From: Thalassovita gelatinovora
GTDB lineage: Bacteria; Pseudomonadota; Alphaproteobacteria; Rhodobacterales; Rhodobacteraceae
Direction of reading: 5' to 3'
DNA length: 64,000 bases
Assembly (NCBI RefSeq): GCF_001458355.1
Contig: NZ_CYSA01000010.1
Location: 1 to 64,000, forward strand
This document shows positions 18,551-26,575 of this stretch, piece after piece (the stretch's first letter is position 1; each line of letters begins with the position of its first letter). The notes beneath the pieces were generated by a model. It did not search any database. It was not told the origin of the DNA and worked only from the letters and a program-made list of their open reading frames with translations. Both the position numbers and the translations under genes were made by a program.

Positions 18551-19573
18551 ATGATCACTCTGCCCCTCGTTTGGCTCGTAAGTGTTCTGACGACAATCGC
18601 AGCGTTTGCATTGGCGCAAGATACCCGCATGCCCTTTCAAGCGCGCCTTTTCCTGTGCATTTTTCTTCTGACCTTGGCGAGCATCGGCCTGCTGCTCGGG
18701 TTCCGGCTTTCGTTTGACGTGCCCTGGGCCGCTTGGCTCCAGCCGTTGGTGGCCGTGATGGTCGCACCTTCGGCCTATCTCGGCTTCTCGGCTCTGACCC
18801 AGGACCTGGGGTTGAACTGGCGCAGGACGCTCCTTTTGAGATGGGCGCCGGTCGCCGTCGCGCAATTGGCAATACTGGCAAACGTCCCGGTCTCGGCAGA
18901 TGTGTTTGTCCTTGGGATCAACAGCATCTACCTAGTTTTGATTGCCCGCCTTCTGCGCCGCCAACCAGATGACTTCGTCCATGTCGCGCCGCACGCCTTG
19001 ATAATCGTGCGCTCCGCGATCAAAGCTACCGTTGTCCTTCTTGGCATGATGGTTGCGACGGATCTTTCGATTGTGGCCGCCAGCCTGTTCGCAGGCGATG
19101 CCTATATCCTGACATTTTTGACCGGGGTGTCAGGCCTTTTCACGGCATTCGTCTTTGTCGTCGCTCTCATCGGTGCACCGATGTTGCTTCAGGTCACAAA
19201 GGGCGAAGCAACCAAAGTCGAAGGGCCGACTGAAAACGATCACGCGACACGGGCTGCGCTTGATGCGCTTATGAACGACACACACCTCTACACGGACAGC
19301 AATCTGACACTGGCGCGGGTCGCACGGCGGTTATCCATACCTGTGCGGGATGTCTCCAACGCCATAAACAGAACGACTGGTGAGAATTTCTCTCGCTATA
19401 TCAACGGCTTTCGCATCCGCCACGCCCAAGAGGCCCTGCGCAAGACCGAGTTGTCCGTCACCGAGGTGATGTTTGAAGCGGGCTTTGTCAGCAAATCGAG
19501 TTTCAACACGGAATTTCGCCGGGTGACTGGGAAGACTCCTTCACAATTTCGCGCCGAAACGGCGACGACCTGA
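18551..19573 (+). CDS. Membrane-bound AraC-family transcriptional regulator
   Basis: 340 residues. The N-terminal two-thirds holds about seven hydrophobic helices (residues 1-215); the C-terminal hundred residues form an AraC/XylS DNA-binding domain with two helix-turn-helix units, including SVTEVMFEAGFVSKSSFNTEFRRVTGKTPSQF. The arrangement of a membrane sensor fused to AraC DNA binding is known from several proteobacterial regulators and implies control from the membrane. AGAAGGAAGACC precedes the ATG. Neighbour on the other side is a convergent CPBP protease gene, which may or may not be a target. Confidence 0.88.
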   Translation: MITLPLVWLVSVLTTIAAFALAQDTRMPFQARLFLCIFLLTLASIGLLLGFRLSFDVPWAAWLQPLVAVMVAPSAYLGFSALTQDLGLNWRRTLLLRWAPVAVAQLAILANVPVSADVFVLGINSIYLVLIARLLRRQPDDFVHVAPHALIIVRSAIKATVVLLGMMVATDLSIVAASLFAGDAYILTFLTGVSGLFTAFVFVVALIGAPMLLQVTKGEATKVEGPTENDHATRAALDALMNDTHLYTDSNLTLARVARRLSIPVRDVSNAINRTTGENFSRYINGFRIRHAQEALRKTELSVTEVMFEAGFVSKSSFNTEFRRVTGKTPSQFRAETATT

Positions 19574-19664
19574 CGGCAACTTTCAGAATCCCGGGACCGC
19601 GCACCTTATCTGCAGGCTTGTTGCGGAAGAATCGGGCGCAACGATGGAAATGGTCGTGGCGAGC

Positions 19665-20417
19665 CTACAGTGCGAAGGCAAGCGCCCAAAATGCAACGTG
19701 GGTGGCAATATGGGCAACCATCGCGTGTTCGAGGCCACGCCGCCAGAACAGCCAGCCAAAAGCCAAGCCAAGCAGGGCATTGAGCCCGACAGTGCGCAAA
19801 ATCACAACCGGTGTCAGTGGGATGAGCGCCGCCATCGCTGGCAGATGACCCGCTCCGAAAAGGACCGCAGAAACGAGCAAGGCGCCGAAGTAGAGCCCCG
19901 GCGGGAGCGTCGTCCATACTCTTGCACCGACCCAGACGAGCAACGTCATCAGGCCATATCGAAGCATGAGTTCTTCGGTGATCCCGCCATAGCTGATCGC
20001 CATGAGTGCCGTGCCTATGTCCGGAAGGCTTGCGACCGAGGGCAGCCCGATCCAGGGCGCAAACACTCTGTCGAGCACGACGACAACCGCACCTGTGCCG
20101 AAGCCGACAAGCGCTGCGAGGGCCAGTCCCGACAATTGCATCAAAGGCGGCGGGTCGCCCCGCAAACGCGCGGTTACCCACGATCGAAGCTCAACACGGT
20201 CGCCAAAGGCCACCCCGGCTCCGATCCCGGCGACCAGGAGGATAAATGGTTGCACCACGATCAGCAGCCGCACCACGTTGTCCGGCATGTCTGGAAGAAC
20301 ACCCAGTGCCCGCAACGCGTTGACGTCTTGGTTGAAGGCGAGCGCTATCAGGCCGAGACTTCCAAGACACAACCAAACGAAAAATGGGACAAAGAAGCGG
20401 GCAGATTGAGCGCACAT
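19665..20417 (-). CDS. CPBP-family intramembrane metalloprotease (CAAX protease/Abi type)
   Basis: 250 residues with about eight membrane helices. Three family motifs are visible: EELMLRYG (E-E-x-x-x-R, near residue 148), FGAGHLP (F-x-x-x-H, near residue 192) and HIATH near the C-terminus. These form the glutamate/zinc-like active site of Rce1/CPBP proteases. In bacteria they can act in bacteriocin immunity, prenyl-protein processing or regulated proteolysis; no partner gene is adjacent. Codon use suggests an accessory gene. Confidence 0.88.
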   Translation of the reverse strand: MCAQSARFFVPFFVWLCLGSLGLIALAFNQDVNALRALGVLPDMPDNVVRLLIVVQPFILLVAGIGAGVAFGDRVELRSWVTARLRGDPPPLMQLSGLALAALVGFGTGAVVVVLDRVFAPWIGLPSVASLPDIGTALMAISYGGITEELMLRYGLMTLLVWVGARVWTTLPPGLYFGALLVSAVLFGAGHLPAMAALIPLTPVVILRTVGLNALLGLAFGWLFWRRGLEHAMVAHIATHVAFWALAFAL

Positions 20418-20492
20418 AGTGGGTCCTTTTCACTTCGTTAAACGATCATCCCTTCCTCGCCCAAGGGCGGTTCAGCGACGAAGCCGGAAAGC

Positions 20493-20761
20493 AGCATGAT
20501 GATGATCGCGGACCGAGGTCATGTTCGCCCCGCGTTCCGCGAAGCACTGAACGGTCTCGGCATCAAAGCCTCGATCGGCGGGCGCAAAGACCGCAACATA
20601 CCAGTCGAGGACGGGACGAAATGGCACAAGCCGCGCAAAAAGGTCGAGCGCATGTTCGACCGCCTCAAGGACTGGCGATGTATCGCCACCAGCTTCGACC
20701 GATGCACACACGCTTTCATAAGCACATGTGCATCGCCGGGGCTGTCATCTTCTGGTCATGA
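20493..20761 (+). pseudogene. Remnant of an IS5-family transposase (C-terminal part)
   Basis: The translated segment has the C-terminal pattern of IS5-group transposases: ADRGHVRPAFREALNGLGI, then a basic GGRKDRN stretch, then KVERMFDRLKDWRCIAT containing the catalytic-region E (Y/K-x-x-R-x-x-x-E-x-x-F type) and finally DRCTHAF. Near 20720 a one-base shift is needed to reach the usual ending (C-I-A-G-A-V-I-F-W), so the copy is frameshifted as well as truncated at its 5' side. It overlaps the very 3' end of the convergent secreted-protein gene. Confidence 0.8.
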
Positions 20762-21337
20762 GCCCTGAGCCCGAAGCTCAGAACACGCGGTCCGGCCTGT
20801 CGTTGCGCCGAAGATGTCGGCTACGATGGAGCTTCCCGGATTGAGAACGAACCCATGACTTTCACTCAATCCTGTCTGAATGATGATGTCCGCCTCAGAG
20901 TCATCCAGCTGGGCGCTGATGCGGTACATATCGCTGACCACGTCATCGCCTGCGGCCAGCGCTCTGGCGACCCGCGCGGATTGGAGGATCAGACGAATTG
21001 GATGTGTTTCGTTGGTGGAGATGCCTTCGCCTCCGAAATCGCCCGCCACGAAACGTATGGGGACGGTCAGGCAATCGTGGCTGTCATCGCTCTTCAAGAC
21101 TGCGGTGCCGCGTCCCGTGACCCCCCGCAGCTGTAGCAGCGTCGCCACGCGAGGGGCATCAATGTAGGCAACCCCATAGGCCCCGGCGGGTATTTGTTGC
21201 CCCGCCTCCGACTGGACAGCAGCGCTCACGGGCCAGCGGGTTTGCTGATCTGCCTCTTGGGCGCTCGCTCCGAGCGATGTGAGAAGCAGCGCGACCGGGG
21301 CGGTCAGAAGAAGAGTGAAAGTATGGTGGATCGACAT
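20756..21337 (-). CDS. Secreted protein of unknown function
   Basis: 193 residues from the start MSIHHTFTLLLTAP. A clear Sec signal peptide (hydrophobic run LLLTAPVALLLTSLGASA, cleavage after SAQ or ASA) precedes a soluble domain with beta-strand-rich pattern and one Cys near residue 95 and another near the C-terminus, which could form a disulphide. No known family is recognised. The longer frame reaching 21418 is unlikely because the signal peptide would then be internal. Its C-terminus may have been altered by the adjacent IS5 remnant, whose last bases it overlaps. Confidence 0.6.
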   Translation of the reverse strand: MSIHHTFTLLLTAPVALLLTSLGASAQEADQQTRWPVSAAVQSEAGQQIPAGAYGVAYIDAPRVATLLQLRGVTGRGTAVLKSDDSHDCLTVPIRFVAGDFGGEGISTNETHPIRLILQSARVARALAAGDDVVSDMYRISAQLDDSEADIIIQTGLSESHGFVLNPGSSIVADIFGATTGRTACSELRAQGS

Positions 21338-21782
21338 GTCTGGTGTTCCTTGGTGCATGGCTGGTTGAGTTGCGCACGTGGCAGCAACGCCTTGCACATG
21401 AAGGATGGCGCCGAGCAAATAGCCCGAATACGCGATCCAGAACGTTCGGAATCGCGATTTCGGACATATTCATACAATCATCGCTTTCCGCTTTGTTCCA
21501 CACTGCGGCATTCCAGCCAGTGAATTTTCTGCGCGGGCGCACCAAAGGCAGCGATGTGAAAGCTGCGCCGCAGCGTCAGGTCAATTGACCAATGTCCGTA
21601 ATGGGCCGGAAGCGCGATCAAGGCGGGATCGCGTACCGCGACTTTGCAAATGGTGCTTCCTGCGCTTTGCTGCCCTTCATGCCTAATGCAGCATTTGTCA
21701 CAATCGGGCTCAATTCAGACGTCGCGGTCATTGCCCAGGCATCGGGCGTTTCGCAATTTGCCCTTGGCGGAGGGGCTAATCC
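21338..21782. other. Intergenic region, probable right border of the accessory patch
   Basis: No supported gene. Short frames on both strands lack family signals. The sequence around 21590-21620 (TGTCCGTAATGGGCC...) looks like decayed non-coding sequence. Core-type genes with strong GAA use resume at 21783. Confidence 0.5.
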
Positions 21783-22082
21783 TCACTCCGCCGTGATCTC
21801 GATATCCTGCACCAGCTTGCCGGTCTCGCGGCTGAACACCAGAATATGATCTTCCCCCGTCACCACCGCATACCACCGCTTGGTCTGGGTAAAGGCCTGC
21901 GCCTGCGTGCCGTCGGGCAGGGTGATCGCATCGGGAAAATCTGTGCTTTTATCGCGGAAGCGGATGACAATCAGCGTGATGATCACTAGAAGGCCCACAA
22001 TCATCGTTCCGGTCAGCACCGTCACCAGCAGGCGCAGGAATTTCAGATTTGCCGGCAATTCCGGTTCAGGGGTTTCATCCAT
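21783..22082 (-). CDS. DUF6476-type small membrane protein
   Basis: 99 residues from MDETPEPELPANLKFLRLLV. One membrane helix (about residues 18-42) is followed by a short soluble C-terminal domain (W-Y-A-V-V-T-G-E-D-H...), so it is an inner-membrane protein with a small periplasmic or cytoplasmic domain. The layout fits an uncharacterised rhodobacterial family I know as DUF6476 (memory, unverified). Its ATG shares bases with the ATG of the divergent RluD-like gene (CATG at 22080-22083), so each promoter must lie within the other gene unless a start is wrong. Confidence 0.75.
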   Translation of the reverse strand: MDETPEPELPANLKFLRLLVTVLTGTMIVGLLVIITLIVIRFRDKSTDFPDAITLPDGTQAQAFTQTKRWYAVVTGEDHILVFSRETGKLVQDIEITAE

Positions 22083-23136
22083 GTCCACCACGCGCCTCAC
22101 TGTCACAATTCAGGCCGATCCGCCCGCCCGTCTTGATAAGGCGCTTTCGCGCGATGTGCCAGAAGAAGCCTCGCTGTCACGCACCCGGCTGTCCCGGCTG
22201 ATTTCCAATGGTCAGGTCAGCCGCGATGGCACCGTGCTGACCGATCCCAAGGCCAAGGTGGCCGAAGGTGACGTGATCGACATCACCGTGCCCGTGGCCC
22301 AAGACAGCCATATCGGCCCCGAGGACATCGCGCTTGACGTGATCTATGAAGACGACGACCTGATCGTGGTCAACAAACCGGTGGGCATGGTGGTGCACCC
22401 CGCCCCCGGCACGCCGGGCGGCACGCTGGTCAACGCGCTTTTGCATCATTGTGGCGATACCCTGTCGGGGGTGGGCGGTGCCAAACGCCCCGGCATCGTG
22501 CACCGGATCGACAAGGATACCAGCGGTTTGCTGGTGGTGGCGAAATCCGACCGTGCCCATCACGGGCTGGCGGCGCAATTCGAAAAACATGACGTCGAAC
22601 GCTACTACATGGCGGTTTGCTATGGCGTGCCGGATGCCTATGATCCCCGGCTGCGCGGCGTGCGCGGGATCAATTTCGAAACCGGCAATATCATGAAAAT
22701 CACCACGCAACTGGCCCGGCACAAACATGATCGCCAACGTCAGGCGGTCCTGTTCCAAGGCGGCCGCCACGCGGTCACAAGGGTGCGCATCGTCGAAGCC
22801 TTCGGCAATCCCGGTGTCGCCGCCTTGGTCGAATGCTGGTTGGAAACCGGACGCACCCACCAGATCCGCGTTCACATGGCCCATGCCGGTCATTCGCTGA
22901 TCGGTGATCAAACCTATGGTGGGCGGCGCAAATTGTCGGAAAAAGCGGTCGGCGTGGCAGGCGCTACCGCCGCACGCGCCTTCCCACGTCAGGCATTGCA
23001 TGCGGCGGTGCTTGGCTTCACCCATCCCGTAAGCGGCGAGGTGATGCGTTTCGAAGCCCCGATGCCCGACGACATGCAGACCCTGATCGCGGCGCTGTCA
23101 TCCCAGCCCAAGGCGTCGCCCGACCCCGAATCCTGA
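22081..23136 (+). CDS. rluD: RluA/RluD-family 23S rRNA pseudouridine synthase
   Basis: 351 residues from MSTTRLTVTIQAD. An N-terminal S4 RNA-binding domain (residues 15-75, with SRTRLSRLISNGQV) leads into the pseudouridine synthase domain with the catalytic motif HRIDKDTSGLLVVAK (Asp near residue 143) and the later W-L-E-T-G-R-T-H-Q-I-R-V-H motif. The S4 domain points to RluD (pseudouridines 1911/1915/1917 in helix 69) rather than RluA, though RluC is not excluded. The upstream open frame is not family-like. In Rhodobacteraceae this gene is commonly just upstream of rpoH, as here with one gene between. Confidence 0.9.
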   Translation: MSTTRLTVTIQADPPARLDKALSRDVPEEASLSRTRLSRLISNGQVSRDGTVLTDPKAKVAEGDVIDITVPVAQDSHIGPEDIALDVIYEDDDLIVVNKPVGMVVHPAPGTPGGTLVNALLHHCGDTLSGVGGAKRPGIVHRIDKDTSGLLVVAKSDRAHHGLAAQFEKHDVERYYMAVCYGVPDAYDPRLRGVRGINFETGNIMKITTQLARHKHDRQRQAVLFQGGRHAVTRVRIVEAFGNPGVAALVECWLETGRTHQIRVHMAHAGHSLIGDQTYGGRRKLSEKAVGVAGATAARAFPRQALHAAVLGFTHPVSGEVMRFEAPMPDDMQTLIAALSSQPKASPDPES

Positions 23137-23140
23137 GGCC

Positions 23141-23815
23141 CTAGGCCTGCTGAACCTGCGCTTCGGGGGGACGTGCCGCGAAAAGCAACCAAAGGCAGAA
23201 CCCGGTTTCGGCAATCAACGGCAGCAGATACGCGATTTGCATCGACGCGTTGAAATCGGGCGCAACAAAGCGGCTCAGGCTACCAGTCAGATACACCACG
23301 CCCGCCGCGCCAAGCGCCGCCGCCAACCAGACCGGTGCGCGGTCCGACCGGCACAGCAAAACCGCAGTGATCAGCGTATTCGCCCCGAAAAACAACAGCC
23401 CCAGATCATACCCCGCCGCATGCAGGCGCAGCGGATCCAAAACATCGCCCCCCGTTGCCACGGCCAGTTCGGCCTCGACTAGGTACAGCATGCTGCCCAT
23501 GACAATGGCCATCTGCACCAGCCGCAACACCATCGCCAACAACGCCAGAGCCTCATTCACCGGGCGCAGTATGCGATACAGCAGCACCGCCAGAACCACA
23601 TCACACAGCGCCATGATCATGTCTGCGCCAAGCGACAGCCGGAACAGACTGGCATGTTCGCGCAGTGCCCGCGCCGTCGTCTCCGCACTGCTCCAGTCGA
23701 TCAACGGGCCGCGCAACAGCAGTTCGGCGCTGATGCCAAACAGGATGATGATAAGATAACTCAGCCCCGCCGGACGGGCATAGGACCGGAAATTGTTGTC
23801 GAATTGAACGCTCAT
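23141..23815 (-). CDS. DUF4386-family integral membrane protein
   Basis: 224 residues with about six membrane helices and the family opening ARPAGLSYLIIILFG, followed by the periodic pattern (E-x-x-L-R...A-x-x-L-R-H) seen in DUF4386 proteins, including FRLSLGADMIMALCDVVLA. No catalytic residues are known for the family. It is convergent with the RluD-like gene, four bases apart, and divergent from rpoH. Confidence 0.85.
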   Translation of the reverse strand: MSVQFDNNFRSYARPAGLSYLIIILFGISAELLLRGPLIDWSSAETTARALREHASLFRLSLGADMIMALCDVVLAVLLYRILRPVNEALALLAMVLRLVQMAIVMGSMLYLVEAELAVATGGDVLDPLRLHAAGYDLGLLFFGANTLITAVLLCRSDRAPVWLAAALGAAGVVYLTGSLSRFVAPDFNASMQIAYLLPLIAETGFCLWLLFAARPPEAQVQQA

Positions 23816-23948
23816 AGCGGAACATCCTTGGCATGAAATACGATTTGTCCCGGATTTAGATCCCCGGCAAAATGTATGAAATCGACGAAAATTGGCTTAC
23901 ACTTATACAAATATGAATGAACTTCCGGCTTGTGCGCTACAAACCGCC

Positions 23949-23990
23949 CTGTCACAAACCCGCCTGTCACAAACCCGCCTGTCACAAACC
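23949..23990. repeat. Short tandem repeat upstream of rpoH
   Basis: Three direct copies of the 15-base unit CTGTCACAAACCCGC, starting at 23949, 23964 and 23979; the last lacks its final three bases. They lie in the divergent region between the DUF4386 gene and rpoH, about 150 bases before the rpoH ATG, and have no spacer structure, so they are not CRISPR. Confidence 0.9.
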
Positions 23991-24073
23991 GCACAACGCC
24001 GTGAAACGACTGACACAAACATTCATTCGCGACAGAAACACTCCGATATAGCGTATCATAACATGAACGACCC

Positions 24074-24102
24074 CTTGAAAGAGCTTTTACGCCTGCCTAT
24101 GT
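24074..24102 (+). promoter_or_regulatory. Candidate heat-shock (sigma-32 type) promoter of rpoH
   Basis: CTTGAA at 24074-24079, a 16-base spacer and CCTATGT at 24096-24102, resembling the RpoH consensus CTTGAA / CYTATNT. It ends about 40 bases before the rpoH ATG, a suitable distance for a leader with the ribosome site. This would make rpoH autoregulated. Confidence 0.55.
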
Positions 24103-24143
24103 GGATGTTAAGCTTGTAAACATTAAGAGTTGGAACAGGGAAA

Positions 24144-25043
24144 ATGGGTAACTACGCAAATCTGCCGGCCCCGACGCCAGAAGGTGGCCTGAACCGTTAC
24201 ATGCAGGAAATCCGCAAATTTCCGATGCTGGAACCAGAAGAAGAATATATGCTGGCGAAACGCTGGGTCGAAGAACAGGATACTGAATCCGCCCACAAGA
24301 TGGTGACATCGCATCTGCGTCTGGCCGCCAAGATTGCCATGGGCTATCGCGGCTATGGTTTGCCGCAGGCGGAAGTAATTTCCGAAGCCAATGTCGGCCT
24401 GATGCAGGCGGTCAAACGATTTGACCCCGAAAAGGGCTTTCGCTTGGCGACCTATGCGATGTGGTGGATTCGTGCCTCGATTCAGGAATATATCCTGCGC
24501 TCTTGGAGCTTGGTAAAGCTTGGCACCACCTCGGCGCAAAAGAAGCTGTTCTTCAATCTGCGCAAGGCCAAGGCCCGTATCGGCGCACTGGAAGATGGCG
24601 ATATGCGACCCGAAAACGTGGCCCGCATCGCCCATGACCTTGGCGTGACCGAAACCGAGGTGATCAGCATGAACCGCCGTTTGTCGGGCGGGGATGCATC
24701 GCTGAACGCCACCGTCGGCAGCGAAGGCGAAGGCACGATGCAATGGCAGGATTGGCTGGAAGACGAAAGCGCCGATCAAGCCGGGGATTATGCCGAACGT
24801 GACGAACTGGAAGCCCGCCGCGAAATGCTGGCCGAAGCGATGGATGTGCTGAATGACCGCGAACGCGACATTCTGGTGCAACGCCGCCTGAGCGACGAAA
24901 CCGTGACGTTGGAAGATCTCAGCGGTCAATACGATGTCAGCCGCGAACGGATCCGCCAGATCGAAGTGCGGGCCTTTGAAAAGCTGCAAAAACGGATGCG
25001 CGATCTGGCCGCCGAAAAAGGCATGGCACCCGCCGCCGCCTGA
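24144..25043 (+). CDS. rpoH: RNA polymerase sigma factor RpoH
   Basis: 299 residues, matching alphaproteobacterial sigma-32. Region 1.2 starts LNRYMQEIRKFPML; region 2.4 shows the R-L-A-T-Y-A-M-W-W-I-R-A core; the RpoH box that separates it from housekeeping sigma factors is present as QKKLFFNLRK (about residues 132-141); region 4.2 ends YDVSRERIRQIEVRAFEKLQ. It drives heat-shock genes such as groESL and dnaKJ. Many Rhodobacteraceae carry two rpoH genes; no second copy is in the window. A CTTGAA/CCTATGT promoter lies upstream. Confidence 0.96.
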   Translation: MGNYANLPAPTPEGGLNRYMQEIRKFPMLEPEEEYMLAKRWVEEQDTESAHKMVTSHLRLAAKIAMGYRGYGLPQAEVISEANVGLMQAVKRFDPEKGFRLATYAMWWIRASIQEYILRSWSLVKLGTTSAQKKLFFNLRKAKARIGALEDGDMRPENVARIAHDLGVTETEVISMNRRLSGGDASLNATVGSEGEGTMQWQDWLEDESADQAGDYAERDELEARREMLAEAMDVLNDRERDILVQRRLSDETVTLEDLSGQYDVSRERIRQIEVRAFEKLQKRMRDLAAEKGMAPAAA

Positions 25044-25079
25044 TCGCCGTCCGTCGCCTCTGACTTTATCAATGATTAG

Positions 25080-25117
25080 GCGCTGTCCCCGAACCGTATT
25101 TGGTTCGAGGGCAGCGC
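25080..25117. terminator. Long hairpin after rpoH, possible terminator
   Basis: A 16-bp stem GCGCTGTCCCCGAACC / GGTTCGAGGGCAGCGC with a 6-base loop, perfect except for two wobble positions. It lies 37 bases after the rpoH stop and 34 before the next gene. No T-run follows, so it may be a weak terminator or a processing/regulatory structure. Confidence 0.6.
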
Positions 25118-25150
25118 AGACATGCTTCATTTCAACTCAAAGAGATTACC

Positions 25151-25474
25151 ATGACCAATGATCCAACCCTCCCCGAAGATGACGGCCCGGTCACGCTGGA
25201 TGAACCGGGAACCGGCGCGGATGCCGCCGAGCACGACAAGAACGCGATCTGGATGCGACTGCTTTACATGATCATTTTCGCGGTGCTGTTCGGCGTCAGC
25301 GAAACCATCCTGGCTTTGGGCGCAATCTTGCAATTCGGGTTCTTGCTGTTCACCCGCAAACGGAACGAAAAGATTGCCGAATTCGGTGCCACCCTGTCCG
25401 ACTGGATGCGTGACGTGGCCCGGTTCCAGACCGCCGTGACCGAAGATAAACCTTTCCCGTGGTCGGAAACCTGA
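25151..25474 (+). CDS. DUF4389-family membrane protein
   Basis: 107 residues. The family core is clear: W-M-R-L-L-Y-M-I-I-F, two membrane helices, then LLFTRKRNEKIAEFGATLSDW, matching DUF4389, whose members are small inner membrane proteins of unknown role that share this R-x-N-E turn. The upstream 50 bases that are also open are not part of it, as AGAGATTACC precedes the ATG. The gene follows rpoH after a hairpin and could be partly read through from it. Confidence 0.85.
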   Translation: MTNDPTLPEDDGPVTLDEPGTGADAAEHDKNAIWMRLLYMIIFAVLFGVSETILALGAILQFGFLLFTRKRNEKIAEFGATLSDWMRDVARFQTAVTEDKPFPWSET

Positions 25475-25712
25475 CCCCGCGCGGATTGATTTAACACAAC
25501 GGGAACAGGGCGAAATCCACAACGGATTCCGCCCTGTTTGCGTCTCGTCAACTGTCGCCTGTCTTCGCACCCGCGCTCAGCTTTAGCAGCATGATACACC
25601 CTCCCATTTTTCCGCAGGCGAAGCGGAACCGGGGGCTTCACCCAAGGGTGACATGGGGGGATTGCGCTTTGTCGCGGCGGCGCTAAATTTATCTGATCAA
25701 AGGAGGCACGTC

Positions 25713-25982
25713 ATGGCCGGAGGATGGGCGCGCGACGGCGCGGTAAGCGAACAGATCGAAGCCTCGATCAGCGATGAATTGAAACGGATGCAGGCGCGGC
25801 AGAAACCGGTCGGTGACAGCCTGACCCATTGCGCCGATTGCGAAGAAGAAATTCCCCAAGCCCGGCGCGAAGCGATCCCGGGTGTGAAGCTGTGCATCGA
25901 CTGTCAGCAGGACCGCGATCAGGCCTTCAAACCGCGCGGCGGGGTCAATCGCCGGGGATCGAAAGACAGTCAGTTGAAATAG
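25713..25982 (+). CDS. DksA/TraR C4-type zinc finger protein (short, YbiI-like)
   Basis: 89 residues starting MAGGWARDGAVSEQIEAS, after a strong AGGAGG site. The four-Cys zinc finger C-A-D-C...C-I-D-C (about residues 45-67) is the DksA/TraR signature, with the intervening P-x-A-R-x-E-A-I-P-G pattern. It lacks the long coiled-coil of full DksA, so it resembles TraR and YbiI, which lie in the RNA polymerase secondary channel or have no known target. It ends 83 bases before the cspA gene on the other strand. Confidence 0.85.
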   Translation: MAGGWARDGAVSEQIEASISDELKRMQARQKPVGDSLTHCADCEEEIPQARREAIPGVKLCIDCQQDRDQAFKPRGGVNRRGSKDSQLK

Positions 25983-26015
25983 AACCGGCCAATTGCAAAA
26001 CGGGGCCGAAACGCA

Positions 26016-26043
26016 AAACGCGGCCCCCGAAGGGACCGCGTTT
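26016..26043 (-). terminator. Terminator of the cold-shock gene
   Basis: Stem AAACGCGG / CCGCGTTT with an inner CCC/GGG around a short loop, lying 22 bases beyond the cold-shock gene stop. On the minus strand it is followed by TTTTGCGTTT. It may also terminate the convergent DksA-like gene. Confidence 0.75.
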
Positions 26044-26065
26044 CAAATCGCGATATGCGAAAGCC

Positions 26066-26272
26066 TTAGGCCAGCGCGATATTCACTGCCGATTCACGAC
26101 CGTCACGGCCTGCTTCGACGTCGAAAGTCACTTTCTGGTCATCGGCCAGGCCGGTCAGACCCGAGCGTTCAACGGCCGAGATGTGCACGAACACATCTTT
26201 GCTGCCGCCATCGGGTGCAATGAAACCAAAACCTTTAGTAGTGTTGAACCATTTTACGGTGCCAGTAGCCAT
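26066..26272 (-). CDS. cspA: Cold-shock domain protein (CspA family)
   Basis: 68 residues, one cold-shock domain: [22 protein letters not shown]-like opening with RNP1 KGFGFI and RNP2 VFVHIS. Such proteins bind single-stranded RNA and melt its structures at low temperature. A roughly 300-base upstream region without genes is compatible with the long 5' leader usual for cold-inducible csp mRNAs. Which paralogue it is cannot be told. Confidence 0.95.
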   Translation of the reverse strand: MATGTVKWFNTTKGFGFIAPDGGSKDVFVHISAVERSGLTGLADDQKVTFDVEAGRDGRESAVNIALA

Positions 26273-26575
26273 ATCCGTAGTCTCCTATTAAATGCGATCC
26301 GCGTAAGTGCGATCGCCCGGCGTAGTTGTCTGGATCGAAAAGACTGAACGCCGTTGGACGGGAGACAGTTGGTCGACAAGAAAAACGTATGCCGGACCCA
26401 TATGGGCACATGCGCCGAATATTACAAGTAAATAATGCGCAATCGATAAAACTTGATCGGAAATTTTCGGGGCCGGGGGGAAATACCCCCAAGCCGGTAA
26501 CGGGCCTTGTGCCGGGGGGGATTTCTCAATGGCGAAGGGCGGCCCGAACGCGGATCTCCCCAAGGTTTGAAAGGT
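26273..26575. other. Gene-free region upstream of the cold-shock gene
   Basis: About 300 bases between cspA and pepF. It probably contains the cspA promoter and a long 5' leader (minus strand) and, at its right end, the 3' flank of the pepF gene. A G-run (CCGGGGGGAAATACCCCC at about 26472-26489) can form a short stem. No cold-box could be confirmed. Confidence 0.5.

Noticed and set aside
21592-21849. Plus-strand frame of 85 codons before the DUF6476-like gene
   Set aside because: No ribosome site or family match; its end overlaps the 3' part of the real minus-strand gene.
23949-23990. Short repeats considered as CRISPR
   Set aside because: Units are 15 bases and directly tandem, with no spacers and no cas genes.
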